From contig JAUCBJ010002932.1 in assembly GCA_032718475.1 (NCBI GenBank), positions 1 to 35,160 of the forward strand: DNA of 35,160 bases, written 5' to 3'. The DNA is from Nemertoderma westbladi. Its lineage: Eukaryota; Xenacoelomorpha; Nemertodermatida; Nemertodermatidae. Positions 1 through 9,982 of the stretch are shown here, piece after piece (position 1 is the first letter of the stretch; every line of letters begins with the position of its first letter). Both the position numbers and the translations under genes were made by a program. The notes below the pieces were generated by a model that saw only the letters and a program-made list of their open reading frames with translations, was not told where the DNA came from and searched no databases.

Positions 1-82
1 TTTTATTTTCTTCCCACAACATGTTACCAATAATATACTACTACTACTACTAGGATCGGCATGCTGCATTGTAGCTGCATTT

Positions 83-2002
83 TTAAGAATGCTGTGCCGT
101 CTTGTCAACAAAATTGCACCGCCACAACTCCCTATCACCCATGACATTTGCTAGATCATCCGCATCTTTAAGGCCAGTGTCCTTTAAGATGCGTCTCAAG
201 AAAGTCATGGGCTGTCCACCATGCTTATTCACTCCATGAGGCTGCCAAAGTACAAGATTATGCACTGGCTGGTCCTCACGGCGAAAGCAATGTCCTGCAA
301 AGCGGAGGCGATTTTGTTCTAGTGTCAAGCTTGGGGGAACCAATGAGACACCTCCAATGTTATATAGTGTCTGGTTGGAGATGTGTGCATTGTATTTGAC
401 ACAATGTACCCGGCGTAGCATTCTTGTGAATGTGCCATCCAGAGATTTGGTGTCCTCAGCAGTTAGAGCCCAGCATGGACTCCCGTAGAGGAGTACTGGA
501 ACTACTGCTGCTCTAAATAATCGGACCTTAAGTTTCCGATTAATTCTAGGTGACTTCCAAATCCTGGAAAGCCTATTCAAGGCTGCCCATGCCTTTCCCT
601 TACGTATTCGAAGGTCCTCACCTGACTTCCGGATCCATGATCCCAGGTAACAGAAGTCGTCCACATGCTCAAGCATACCATCCTTTGAGCTTATGCTCAT
701 CCGATCAGAGACTTGCTGAGGACTTTCAAAGTTAACTGTCAGAATTTTGGTCTTTCTGGAGTTAATAAAAAGACCAACACTAGAAGCAGCATGTTCTAAT
801 GAGCTGAGGAGCCGCTGGGCTCCCTCTAATGATTCTGAGAGTACTCCTAAGTCCTCAGCAAAGTCTAGATCAGTTAGGTACTTGGCAGGATTTCCTCGAC
901 TTCTGGAGCCAGTAGGTGGAGTTATCATCACCCCATCATCATTATGACGATCTAAGGACATGCGTAGAACATAGTCAACCACAATAATGAACAAGAATGG
1001 TGCAAGCGTGTCTCCTTGGAGTACGCCCCATAACACTTCAAATGGTTCTGTGTCACCGTCAACAGTAGACACAAATGTTGTCGAACCATCGTATACTGAT
1101 CTGATTGCTGCAATAATTTCATCAGGAATCCCATATAATGAAAGTATGCTGAACATACGTGAGCGAGAGACTGAATCAAAGGCCTTGAAGAAGTCAACAA
1201 AGATAACAGCCAGATGCCTGTCTTTCTTTTTTGATAACTCTTCAATTATCCTTCTAAGTGCCAAAATGGGCTCCATGGTCCCACGACCTTTACGGAACCC
1301 ATTCTGATTTCCACGTAGCAGTCTCTCAATGGGATCCCTGATGCGATTTAATAGAATCCTATTGTATAGCTTTGCAGCAATCGAGATCAATGAGATTCCC
1401 CGAAAAGAACCATATAGTGTTAGGTTGCCCTTCTTGGGAACTGGCACCAACTTATTTGTTTTCATTTCTTGTGGGACTCTTGTTGTACGATACATGTCTA
1501 CTATGATGGGATAGATGAGCTTTAAACACTCAGGTATTTTAAAGACCTCAGGGGGAACACCATCTACTCCACTGGCACGATTGGTCTTAATGCTCTTTGC
1601 AGCAGCCTTCACTTCTGCAAAGGAGATATCGCCAATGGGAATATCTGGGAGTACAGACTCAGACACTTTTACTTCTATAAAGTTATCAGGCAATACCCTG
1701 TCATTGTTGAGGAGCTTTTCAAAGTGGGCTTTCCAACCATTGAGGCGATCGGCTGGTGATTCAGCCTTAACCTTGGTGGTTGGTTGGCTTTTCCGCCCAG
1801 TAAGCAGATTGATCGATTTCCATGCCTGGGATGATTGCCTGCTGTCGTCAGCATCATTGATGGCATCAACCTGTTGGTTTATTAGCTCCTGTAGATTAAC
1901 AGAGTACTGCCTGCTCAGGGACCTAGATGCAGCCTTAACTGCATTCTTGGCCGCTGTAGTCTGTTTGAGTCGGGACTCTTTCTGCGCCTTGTGAGAGGTC
2001 AT
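83..2002 (-). pseudogene. LINE reverse transcriptase ORF, copy 1 (639 codons, active-site change)
   Basis: Long open frame covering the linker, RT palm and fingers, and the C-terminal thumb/tail region of an APE-type LINE polyprotein. Visible RT landmarks are NKLVPVPKKGN and the YGSFRGISL block near residue 200, GFRKGRG, motif A FVDFFKAFDSV, a GVLQGDTLAPFLF block, and the catalytic box at about 860-870. That box reads FAED where copy 2 reads FADD; one base differs (GAG or GAC codon context against GAT), replacing the first catalytic Asp with Glu. The frame is cut off from the upstream endonuclease part (1935-2285, another frame) by a one-base insertion near 1989 relative to copy 2. The long ORF is therefore probably not a functional protein despite looking intact. 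The start codon has no biological meaning; translation would begin upstream in the endonuclease. Confidence 0.85.
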
Positions 2003-2285
2003 TTCGGCACTTCTGAATTTTGTTGTCAGTCCAGGGGGCCCGTTTCCTGTTTCGAGGGTATACAGGAACTGTTTCTGCAGCTGCTAACTTAACTGCCTCT
2101 GTGAAGGCAGTATAGCCCTCACAGTGATCTGCCGCCTCAGAGGCAAGAGCCTCATACCTGTTGCTCAGCTGTAGTGTGAAGCTGGATCTCACACTTGGCT
2201 GTTGCAACAGAGAGGACCAGTCATGCCGCGGCAAGGCAGATTTCGTTGTTCTGCTAGCACGCAGACTAAGTCTTACCTTGGCCAC
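1935..2285 (-). pseudogene. LINE endonuclease C-terminal remnant and linker, copy 1
   Basis: Begins AKVRLSLRAS, the segment that follows the SDH catalytic motif in RTE-type endonucleases, and continues through RKRAPWTDNKIQKC, the bridge towards the RT domain. The identical segment occurs in copy 2 at 18163-18480. The frame then runs off into unrelated residues because of the one-base insertion near 1989. No catalytic endonuclease residues remain in this copy. Confidence 0.75.
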
Positions 2286-2411
2286 AATAAGGCGGTGATC
2301 ACTGGAGAAGGGTCGTAGTGTAAATGCATTACAGTCTTGTATAGAGCTCCTGTATTTCCTACGAAACAGGATATGGTCTATCTGGGACTAAATGGTTTTG
2401 TTCAGAAGCGG

Positions 2412-2494
2412 AAAAAATGAGAAATGGTTGAACCAGCGCTATACGTACGTTTCGGCCTAACAGGCCTCATCAGTAGTGCTAACCAGCTCAGCCA
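2412..2494 (-). promoter_or_regulatory. Pol III-type A box, B box and T-run around the hammerhead
   Basis: On the minus strand, TGGCTGAGCTGG (2494-2483) fits the tRNA A box. GGTTCAACC (2434-2426) fits the start of a B box, with one mismatch in the consensus tail. Six T residues follow at 2417-2412, a possible Pol III terminator. The boxes overlap the two strands of hammerhead stem I. Schistosome SM-alpha elements also combine a Pol III promoter with a hammerhead, which supports the reading, but transcription is not shown. Confidence 0.5.
2431..2486 (-). ncRNA. Candidate hammerhead ribozyme (type I-like)
   Basis: Read on the minus strand. The invariant core CUGAUGA lies at 2473-2467, then stem II GGCC-UGUUA-GGCC (2466-2454, four perfect G-C pairs), then GAAA (2453-2450). 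Helix III is minimal: A15.1-C pairs with G-U16.1 around a GUAC loop (2450-2443), with A at 2442 as the cleavage-site nucleotide (GUA, allowed by the NUH rule). Stem I forms between 2474-2483 and 2441-2432: A-U, U-A, C-G, one A/C mismatch, C-G, G-C, A-U, then G-U wobbles. All conserved core residues are present. Very short helix III is known in schistosome and newt hammerheads. Here it is the palindrome ACGUACGU, which could pair between two molecules. Self-cleavage is inferred, not shown. Confidence 0.72.
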
Positions 2495-2645
2495 CCTCTT
2501 ATTTTTCTTCTTTCTCATTTTTTCCATTTCTGAACAAAACCATTTACATTACATCATTGATATATCATATTATACTGTACGAGTAGGCTATTCGGTTACT
2601 ACAGTAACATTATTATCTAACTGCATTATCGTATAATAATGCAGA

Positions 2646-3145
2646 ATGAAACATTTGACAAGAATCGTGTTGTTTGCTACTACTCTACTGATTTTGGTTG
2701 GATTCATCTCAATACCAAATAGACCTCATTTTAGTATGAAAAACGTCGAGGTACGTCACCCGTTATATAAGGAAAATGATGCGACTATTAAAACATGTCA
2801 AGAAAGAGTGATGAATATATATATTTTGGTTAAAAACTCACAAAACAGGCTCTTCATCAACTGTCTCCATGTTTACCAAACACGCATTCTGGAATAAATT
2901 AATACCGGCGATGCCTAGCGAGGGGGTTAAACTCAGCGGCACTTCGCGGATGTGGACCAAAAATGGAGAGAAAAATGGTGGGAGAAAAATCACAATGTTT
3001 ACACGCGGCATCCAAATGTATCGTTCCTTCATCTGAGGTACAACAAAAATATTAAGAACATCATGCCAACTGGAACTAAGTTCATTTCTAATATTAGGGA
3101 TCCAGGCACCATAATGACGTCATATTTAGAATACCCTTACTTTCA
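2646..3145 (+). pseudogene. Galactose-3-O-sulfotransferase-like, exon 1 (two frame breaks)
   Basis: Golgi type II enzyme family that moves sulfate from PAPS to the 3-OH of galactose on glycolipids or glycans (cerebroside/Gal3ST family). The N-terminus, MKHLTRIVLFATTLLILVG, is a short cytoplasmic tail plus signal anchor. The PAPS 5'-phosphosulfate loop is visible as KTHKTGSSST at 2833-2862, but one base out of frame with the start. The frame returns by about 2950 and gives NHNVYTRHPNVSF and GTKFISNIRDP, the usual blocks before the 3'-phosphate site. The first shift falls in a run of five A (2832-2836). The second lies between about 2895 and 2950, near a run of five G (2922-2926). A perfect donor GTAAGT starts at 3146. 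It may be a pseudogene, or an intact gene with homopolymer sequencing errors; I cannot tell which. Confidence 0.72.
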
Positions 3146-4106
3146 GTAAGTGGAGTGCTTGTCGTTTAGAATCGCTTCATCAAATCATAATTTAAAATTA
3201 CTAATATGTGGTCTATATTAAAGATACTAAAAGCTCTGTAGGTCCTTATCACCATTTTTAATGTATCGTGGCTGCGATTCAGAAGGCCTATAATATATGC
3301 TTTGGATTTCATTTTAACCCTAAGTAATCAAATGGAATGACTTTAAAATCATAAAAGTGAGAAAGTTTTGATTGGCAAAATTGGAATAAAACAATCCTAA
3401 ACTTTGAATCGTCAAGATGTTAAATTTGTTCTGTTAGACTGCGTACCATGTCTATTTTCGTGGTGTTAAAGTTGGCATGTCGTTAAATTTAAAGGCGTTG
3501 TCATTCGAGAGGCCGATTAAAACAGTTTTGAAAAAAATTTACAGCAAAATCCAAATACTAAAGTTTTATTAATGAGGTTTTCAGTTCACATCCTATTTTA
3601 CAATCCGGCCCACAGAGACACAAACAACCCCCCCACCCCCGTCTCTGGGTAAACTATTGATTAAGATCCAAACCCATCCATCCCCTTAGTTATTTTTATG
3701 TCAATGTGAAAAAGCATAATTTCCATAAGTCAATCCACTAGCCAGCCAGAGGAAGCAGCAATGTTATTTTATAATCATTTAATGGAGTAAATGGTTTTGT
3801 AACTTTTTATTGAATATCCCTCCCATCGGTATGAAAATCCGTCATCATCATCATAGATAAATGGTATAAATTATTATTAAGTTCCGAACCAATTGATCCG
3901 ATCCGACCAGGCAGTTGTGATCTCCTAAAAATGGTACACCCATCGTATTAACACAAATCAAATCCAAATTATTTATTAAGTTATTTAAAAAGGACTTAGG
4001 GTTATGAAGACCTAATAATTCTCAAAATCTAAATATTTTTTTTCGCTAATTCGTAGAAACATCTCAAAAATCTGCGATTTTTTGGTGATATTCACTCCAA
4101 CATTAG
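3146..4106 (+). other. Intron of the sulfotransferase-like gene
   Basis: Donor GTAAGT at 3146. Best acceptor CTCCAACATTAG ends at 4106. With this acceptor the split codon (phase 2) joins the two exons in frame; the AG at 4055-4056 would not. The intron is AT-rich with a C-rich run near 3628-3642 and no recognisable insertion. Confidence 0.6.
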
Positions 4107-4761
4107 GTTTGAAATAACAGCAAATGGACCCAAGGAATCCTTAATCGATACCTATTTGAAACACCCCGAGGAAGTTTGGTTCAACAGCCGTCTCTTTGTG
4201 AACCCAATGCTGAACGAGTTTGGATATATTCTAGAAAACGAAAACAACGTTTCTGAAATAGAGAATATAATTCGCGAAATAGACAAGGATTTCGACCATA
4301 TAATCATCTTAGAATATTATGAAGAGTCGTTAATCCTTATGAAAGACTTACTGTGTTGGGATATTGCCGATATTGTTTATAATAAGAAAAATGTTGGTGA
4401 AGAAAAAGAGATTGTAGCTGAACGCAAATATATAAACAATTCAAGTAGAGATGTAATCCGACAGAATAATTTAGGAGACTGGATGCTCTATCAACACTTC
4501 AATAAAACACTTTGGGATAAAATACATGAATATGGCATTGAAAGAATGGTGAAAGATGTTAATGATTTAAGAAAAGCAAATGAGGTAATACATTACAAAT
4601 GTTCGGCAAAGAAAAAATCCTACCGGGATAGGATCATTTGCTTCTTCTTAGAAAAAACGGAATTAATTGATCTAATCGTCAATAGTATAGAATTGTGCAA
4701 GGACGATATTGAAAGAGCTTGGGAAACTATTATTAGGACACCTACCCTACATAATGTTTAG
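4107..4761 (+). CDS. Galactose-3-O-sulfotransferase-like, exon 2 (C-terminal half)
   Basis: Uninterrupted frame from the acceptor to a stop at 4759-4761, about 217 residues. Family signatures are LLCWDIADIVYNKKN (the conserved LLCW block) and RQNNLGDWMLYQHFNKTLW (the Asp/Trp-Leu-Tyr-HFN block), followed by a charged C-terminal helix and a Cys-containing tail (HYKCSAKK, IELCKDD), as in Gal3ST proteins. The exon joins exon 1 in phase 2. Together they give a protein of about 380 residues, normal for the family. This half is undamaged, which argues for recent inactivation or for base-call errors in exon 1 rather than long decay. The preferred substrate cannot be told from sequence. Confidence 0.82.
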
Positions 4762-4990
4762 GCTTAGCTTAATTATTATGAATATTAACTTACACGAAGA
4801 CACGAAACAGAGAAAAGATATGAACATTTAACATTTAACATATTTATTTCTTTCTTCCGATACTTCATAACAAATTGCACATAAGTATAATTAATGTTTT
4901 AAGTACACCGCTGCAGTTGAGCACTTATCATAGCTAGTGGAGCACAACTGCAGCGACTTAAAGTATTGGCTGGCGTCAAACGGAAAGATA

Positions 4991-5036
4991 GGGATTGGGG
5001 GGGAGGGGGGGGGGGGGGGGGTGGGGGTGGGGGGGT
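4991..5036 (+). repeat. Poly-G / G-rich tract
   Basis: About 46 bases of nearly pure G with single A and T interruptions. It has strong G-quadruplex potential and is prone to assembly errors. Proline-rich open frames on the opposite strand are artefacts of this tract. Confidence 0.9.
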
Positions 5037-5531
5037 AAAGATAAATATGTATAGGTGTATAGAGGTAAAGATATATAGCAATTAGCAAGTTTATTTCTTT
5101 CTTTTGATATGCTTGAGATTCCTAATAGAACACACGAGTTTAATCAAGCTATCTGTTACGACATATGGCGCTGTGTACTATTATCAGCCCATTATACAGT
5201 ATAAAATATTTAGATAAGTCATAATGACGTACAGCCATAATTAGATAGGGAAAATAAAATATCCACATTCATAGATCTTATTCATTTTGTATAGTATGTA
5301 GCCCTACGTACGTAATTTTGTAATAAAATATAAATAAATAACATTACTGTAGCAAGTTTCCTATAAAACCTTGATATAAGCTTGCTGTTCATTGGTATTA
5401 ATCGAATTAATCGTGTATTTGCATTAATTTCCGTTATATTTGTCTTTGAATTGGCTTTATATTAGATTGTGCTTAATGTACTTTAAAAATCGCGAAATTA
5501 ATGTTAGGGCCAGCAGCCAGGGATGCAATTC

Positions 5532-5549
5532 ATTACCATATATGGTAAT
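5532..5549. repeat. 18-bp perfect palindrome
   Basis: ATTACCATATATGGTAAT is a perfect inverted repeat with no spacer. Function unknown; it could be a protein-binding palindrome or chance in AT-rich DNA. Confidence 0.7.
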
Positions 5550-7442
5550 AATTTGCGATTTGGAAGCCCCGAGGTTCATAATCCGGCTTCCTTATTGGCC
5601 CAGCTGTTCCAGGTTGGTCTAATGGTGGCGTGGATTGCTGAGCCAATGAGACGATTATTGCGTCATCCTTGTTGCATCACCTATAAATTGGCTGTGTTTC
5701 CGGTATGTGTATTCTTAATCTTAGATCCTTTTGGACCTATTTTCCCTGTATTTTTCTTCTGCTTGCAATATTTCTGCATAATTCGTAATTCTTTGTAATT
5801 CTTTGTATATTCTGATGTGTATCTTATTTCTGCTTTAAATTCTTTGCTGTTTTTTCTCAATTATCGATGGTTACAGCAAATTACAATCTCGAACTATGAT
5901 TTCTACCTTTTGATTACTAGTTTCTATGTGATTTAAGATGCGACAATCCCACGGGATTTCCTTAGACTGCCAGACTGTTTGTGAATCCATGCGCCGCTAC
6001 GGTAGTTATTCGTTCTAATGGAGGGCTAAGGTACCGGTAGGCGTGGCGGGTGCACCGGGGGGAAGCGACGAAGGGAGTGCAGAGGATTCAAAACGGGCAA
6101 CACTGGCGGGGGGTCACCGTTGCGGTCGGGAGGTAGTCAGTGGGGACTGAAGACTTACCGTCGGTACAGTATTAAGGGGCTGACGATCCAGATTTTGTCT
6201 CTACTTTGTAGTGTTAGGGGGCAGGACTTGGGTTAGTTAGGAAGCCTATATGTAGCCGGGGGAGGCCTTCGTTTGTTACACTGCTAACTGCTAATTGCAT
6301 ACTATACTGGTATACTGATACACTACTGTGTGGTTTCAGTGCACTAGCTGACTGGTAGTCAACGCAGTACCGTACTACTAGCTAATTGCTACGCTAATTT
6401 GTGTTGTTGTTAAAGTGTGCCTGATTCTTAATTGTGAATGCTTAGATAGGCGCCGTTCCCTTTATTGAATTCTATTTCTTAGTTTACGCTTTAATAATTG
6501 CTGATTAGGTCAAAATAATACCGTATTTAGGCTGTTGCTAGTATAACTTAGTACGTAATAATTAGAACTACGTATTCTGGAACATCTAGTAATTAGTATG
6601 CAATTCCGTATTTATGACTGTAATTAATTTAGCGATATAAATAAAAATAAGAATTTGTACGCAGCATAGCGGAGAGTAGTTTAAGTAATTATTTATAATA
6701 CTGTAGACTATTCACGCTAGGCGGTTATTTGAAAATAGCGGGGCAACAGGCTGATAGCAGCATCCAGTATACAGTAGTAAGTTGCTGGCCTAAAGCCAGC
6801 CGAAGGCAAGCTTAGACCCAAAATAAAGTACCACAATTGGTCCCGGTAGGTCATTAGGTTATTTAAACATTCTCACATTCAACAATTCTGTTAGTGAATT
6901 CCAGTATTTGCGATGAGTGAACGCGCTGATTGTAAGCCACCCCACACTCGTTTTAAGTAGCTTAGGGAGCCGATTCGGGTTTATTGTTTTGGTTATTCCC
7001 GCGTGGCTCATAGATTCGAACAGTTAGCTCTCTGTCGAGCGATCGGTAGAGAAAGGAGCAAGCAATTATGTAGGAGCCGTATAAAATTAGTAAAACATAT
7101 TAGCGGACGGCCAGGTTAGTGCCATCCAGCGGTGAGAAGCAATTTTGTGTTTAGCAGCAGTGCGGCAGTAATAATGCGCTCCTGATCGCGCTTGTTTAAC
7201 ACTATCACATATCAATATCAAGCTAATCAAGCAAAAACAAGCCGAATCAAAATCAACCAAAACAATGACTCCAGTTCTGACTTCCTAAGCTACGAAAACG
7301 AGTGCAGGTGACCTAAGCACTCAGTCTGTTCACCATTCGCAGAGAAAGGGGGGTAATTCACTAGGCAATTGGGGCACTAGTGTGTTATAGGTACACCCCC
7401 CTCAATTTTTTTTTACTAGCTAGTTTTTGCTATTTATTTTAT

Positions 7443-7648
7443 GAACATGTTCTAGAACATGTTAGCTATTAAAAAATATATATATATGTTCTAGAAAAAA
7501 TATTTTTTTTTGTTCTAGAACAATTAAAAAAAAATTAAAAAAATTAATGTCACTATTTTTATTTTTTAATAATGTTCTAGAACATGTTAGCTATTCAGAA
7601 CTAGAAAAAAAAAGTTCTAGAACAAATAGTTTTTTTTCTAGAACAGTT
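7443..7648. repeat. Cluster of TTCTAGAA palindromes in A/T-run DNA
   Basis: TTCTAGAA occurs six times in about 200 bp (7450, 7489, 7513, 7575, 7615, 7636), mostly inside GTTCTAGAAC. AACATGTTCTAGAACATGTT is nearly a full palindrome. The spaces are almost pure A or T runs. TTCnnGAA matches two inverted heat-shock-element half sites, but the layout also fits a degenerate simple repeat. Confidence 0.75.
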
Positions 7649-7730
7649 CAAAAAATATAAATTTTTTTTTTAATTTTTAATTTTTATTTAGAATTTGTTT
7701 CATATAATGTTTAATCGTTGCTGGCAAGAT

Positions 7731-7762
7731 GGGTTGGGGGGGGGGGGGGGGGGGGGAAGGGG
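7731..7762 (+). repeat. Poly-G tract
   Basis: GGGTT followed by an unbroken run of about 21 G and then AAGGGG. Likely G-quadruplex-forming and length-variable. Confidence 0.9.
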
Positions 7763-9440
7763 TTATTAATGATATGCTTAGAACTTTCACTATCCCTAGG
7801 ATGCATTCAGTGATTATATTATAACAAGTCAGCTTAGTGGTAGACAAGCCAGATATTTTCATTATTAATGAACAAATATATTAGAGGCTGCAATATATCT
7901 TTAAAAAATATAATAAATATATATTTTTTAATTAATATTAAACCATTAACTTTGGTCTATATGCAAAAAACGACCTAATTTTTATAATTTACCACCTACC
8001 TACCACCAGCTGACTGTTTCTAAAAGAGGGAAATTTAAAAAGTTGAAATTTGCTACTGTAAATTCTTCGAATTGCGATATGCACAGATTAATACAGCACC
8101 GATACACCCGGTAAACCTGCTCCGTCTTCGAACCCCACACCACTTCTCCACTTCACTCTCGAGCCACGTAGGCGCAGTGGGAGGCCCCACGAATTAACGC
8201 GAACTGGAACCGAGATAAGACCCAGCCCACCGTCACACTGAAGGGACGACCCCATGACTGGTGCAGTCTGTCTGCCACCACGCGGAGGAGGTGGTTCACC
8301 TGCGGTGCGAGAACTCCGTCATAGGAAGCCACAAATGGAGATAAATCAACACGAAAAGCTGAAGCAGCGTCTGCATAGAGATTCTTCTTCTCGTGTAAGC
8401 GGATCCATCCCGCTGCACGCCACCTGCCGGGAGAATGGGGAAGTGAACTGATTTAAGAATCAGTTACGCCAGTATATGTACTGTTATAGCTTGACTTTGT
8501 ACTGGACCTAAGTCCATGTTAATCCCCTGTCTGTTGACCTACTGACCTACCGGTATCCTATTTCAGTGTTTGGTATTTGGTGTCTCAACTGCTTTGTTTT
8601 ACCTATTAGCAATATATATATGCATATCGTTTACCGCATCAGTTGATCCTGTTATTTCTGTATTTACCTATCTGGCTGATGATTGGCGTTAGGTATGTAA
8701 GCAATAGTGCATACCAGAAAATGTAGGAAGCAATATTAGCCAGGAGATGGTTTATTACACATCTCAGTGGAAAGGGGGCTAACACAGGGCAAAGGGGATA
8801 TGAGGTTGTAGGAATGGGATAAGCCGGCCAATGGGAGGACCACAGCTGTTGGTGTGTTTATCGATTGGTTGGCAGGTATACATGTGGGGGCTGTGTAATG
8901 TTCCCCCTAATTTTCCACACACACACATATATATATAATATTGCCATATGAATGTTACTTCAGTTGGCAATTTACCGGTGTAATAGCTAGATAGTTTCCA
9001 CCATCGCCCATTGTATTATACTGTTCAACAATTATTGGGTGCATCTACTTATATCAGATTATCAGAGTTCCAATAACATATAGTGATATTAACATCAAAC
9101 TCTGTTTTTCCAGCGTTAACATTTTCTTTTTCTGTTATTACAAGCGCAGCGACGCGTAGGAAACCATAACTACGACCACAAAGGAGATTTACCCCAGTCG
9201 GGACTCAAAGCGCCAACTCGGGTCCCATCACATCTTCTCTTCGGCCGACTCTAAGACTGACATAGGGGAGCGCCCCACGTACGACCCGGCGTCAAGGTTT
9301 ACAACCTGAATATCGATCAACACCTGGGTCTGTGAGTTTAGTGCTCCAATTATGTTAAATTCATGGTGGTAGATCAATTTTTTGTTAAACCATCATAGCA
9401 TCTGTATGCGCAGATGCAATGAACAGGCCCCTGATTATTG
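7763..9440. other. Gene-free region
   Basis: No recognisable gene. GC-rich patches at about 8100-8450 and 9170-9300 stand out from the AT-rich surroundings and could be remnants of old elements. A CA/TA microsatellite lies at about 8918-8940. The open frame at 8254-8451 has no recognisable motif. Confidence 0.45.
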
Positions 9441-9455
9441 CTTGATAGATAGATG

Positions 9456-9905
9456 TGGGGAAATGGATGGGAATGTGTGGAAGTGGATATGAATGTGGAG
9501 TGGATGGTGGATGGAAATTTGTAAGTTGGTTTGGAATGTGGGTAGATATTAGGGGACATGGATGGGGAATTTGGAAATGTGGTTTTGTGAATGTGAAAAG
9601 GTGGATGGGAATGTGGAAAGTTGGGTAGGTATGTGTGAAGATGGGAATGTGTGAAAGTGATATGATAAATGAATGTCGAAGGTGGGTGGGAAAGTGGGAA
9701 GTGTGGATGGAACTGAGGAAAGTTAGATGCGAAGGTGGATGGGAATGTGGAAAGGTGGCTTGGAATGTGAGAAGATGAATTGGAATGTTGGGAAGATGGG
9801 TAGGCATGTTGGAAAGTGGGAACATGGGTGGGCGAGAATGTGGATGTAAATGTGGGAGATGAGTAGGAAAGCAGAGATGTGGATTGGGATTTTGGAAAGT
9901 GTGTA
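9456..9905. repeat. Degenerate GGAATGTGG-type minisatellite
   Basis: About 450 bp of imperfect repeats built on GATGGGAATGTGGAAAGGTG-like units of roughly 10-22 bases. Two long Ser/His/Pro/Phe-rich open frames on the minus strand arise because the complement is poor in stops; they are not genes. Confidence 0.8.
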
Positions 9906-9982
9906 ATAAGATGGAAATGTTTCAATGACATTTTTAGATCCACGTATAAAATTATTAATAAACTATTGTTTATTACGTGATC

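Larger units (their letters stand above)
37..2388 (-). mobile_element. RTE-like LINE, copy 1 (5'-truncated)
   Basis: Non-LTR retrotransposon read right to left. The 3' end (low coordinates) finishes in a short TAG-type triplet tail, seen on the plus strand as CTA repeats at about 37-52. The body aligns throughout with copy 2 (14271-20095) and, near its 3' end, with copy 3 (30899-31200). The 5' end stops at about 2388 inside the endonuclease-to-RT region, so most of the APE endonuclease is missing. This is ordinary 5' truncation from incomplete target-primed reverse transcription. Differences from copy 2 are only a few per 60 bases, so both were active fairly recently. The TIR element at 2391 abuts the truncated end. 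RTE-like is inferred from the endonuclease C-terminus, the RT layout and the triplet-repeat tail; the clade is not proven. Confidence 0.9.
2391..2544. mobile_element. 154-bp TIR element with TA target duplication
   Basis: The first 34 bases (2391-2424, starting AATGGTTTTGTTCAGAA) are the inverse complement of the last 34 (2511-2544) with two mismatches. Both ends are flanked by TA (2389-2390 and 2545-2546), the duplication typical of Tc1/mariner-type transposition. There is no coding capacity, so this is a non-autonomous MITE-like element. The interior is unusual: its minus strand carries a hammerhead core and Pol III-type boxes. It sits between the end of LINE copy 1 and the start of the sulfotransferase gene, about 100 bp from the ATG. 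Confidence 0.8.
4762..7430. other. Gene-free region
   Basis: No convincing coding sequence. It contains the 3' flank of the sulfotransferase gene with AATAAA-like hexamers around 5320, an 18-bp perfect palindrome (5532-5549), a G-rich and CpG-rich patch at about 5990-6200, and otherwise AT-rich sequence. Short open frames here have no recognisable domain. Confidence 0.5.

Noticed and set aside
1515-1994. Plus-strand ORFs across the LINE copies (also 987-1307, 15206-15475, 18902-19084)
   Set aside because: They are antisense to recognised LINE coding sequence and have no domain of their own.
4055-4056. AG at 4056 as acceptor for sulfotransferase exon 2
   Set aside because: It puts exon 2 out of frame with the phase-2 donor at 3146; the AG ending at 4106 keeps the frame.
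4891-5088. Proline-rich small proteins on the minus strand
   Set aside because: These are translations of the poly-G tract.
8160-8190. tRNA A box (GTAGGCGCAGTGGGAGG) suggesting a SINE
   Set aside because: No B box follows at the right distance on the same strand; the only TTCGAACCCC-like motif lies upstream.
8254-8451. 65-codon frame in a GC-rich patch
   Set aside because: No motif, no neighbouring splice sites that I trust, and its composition is explained by the GC-rich patch.
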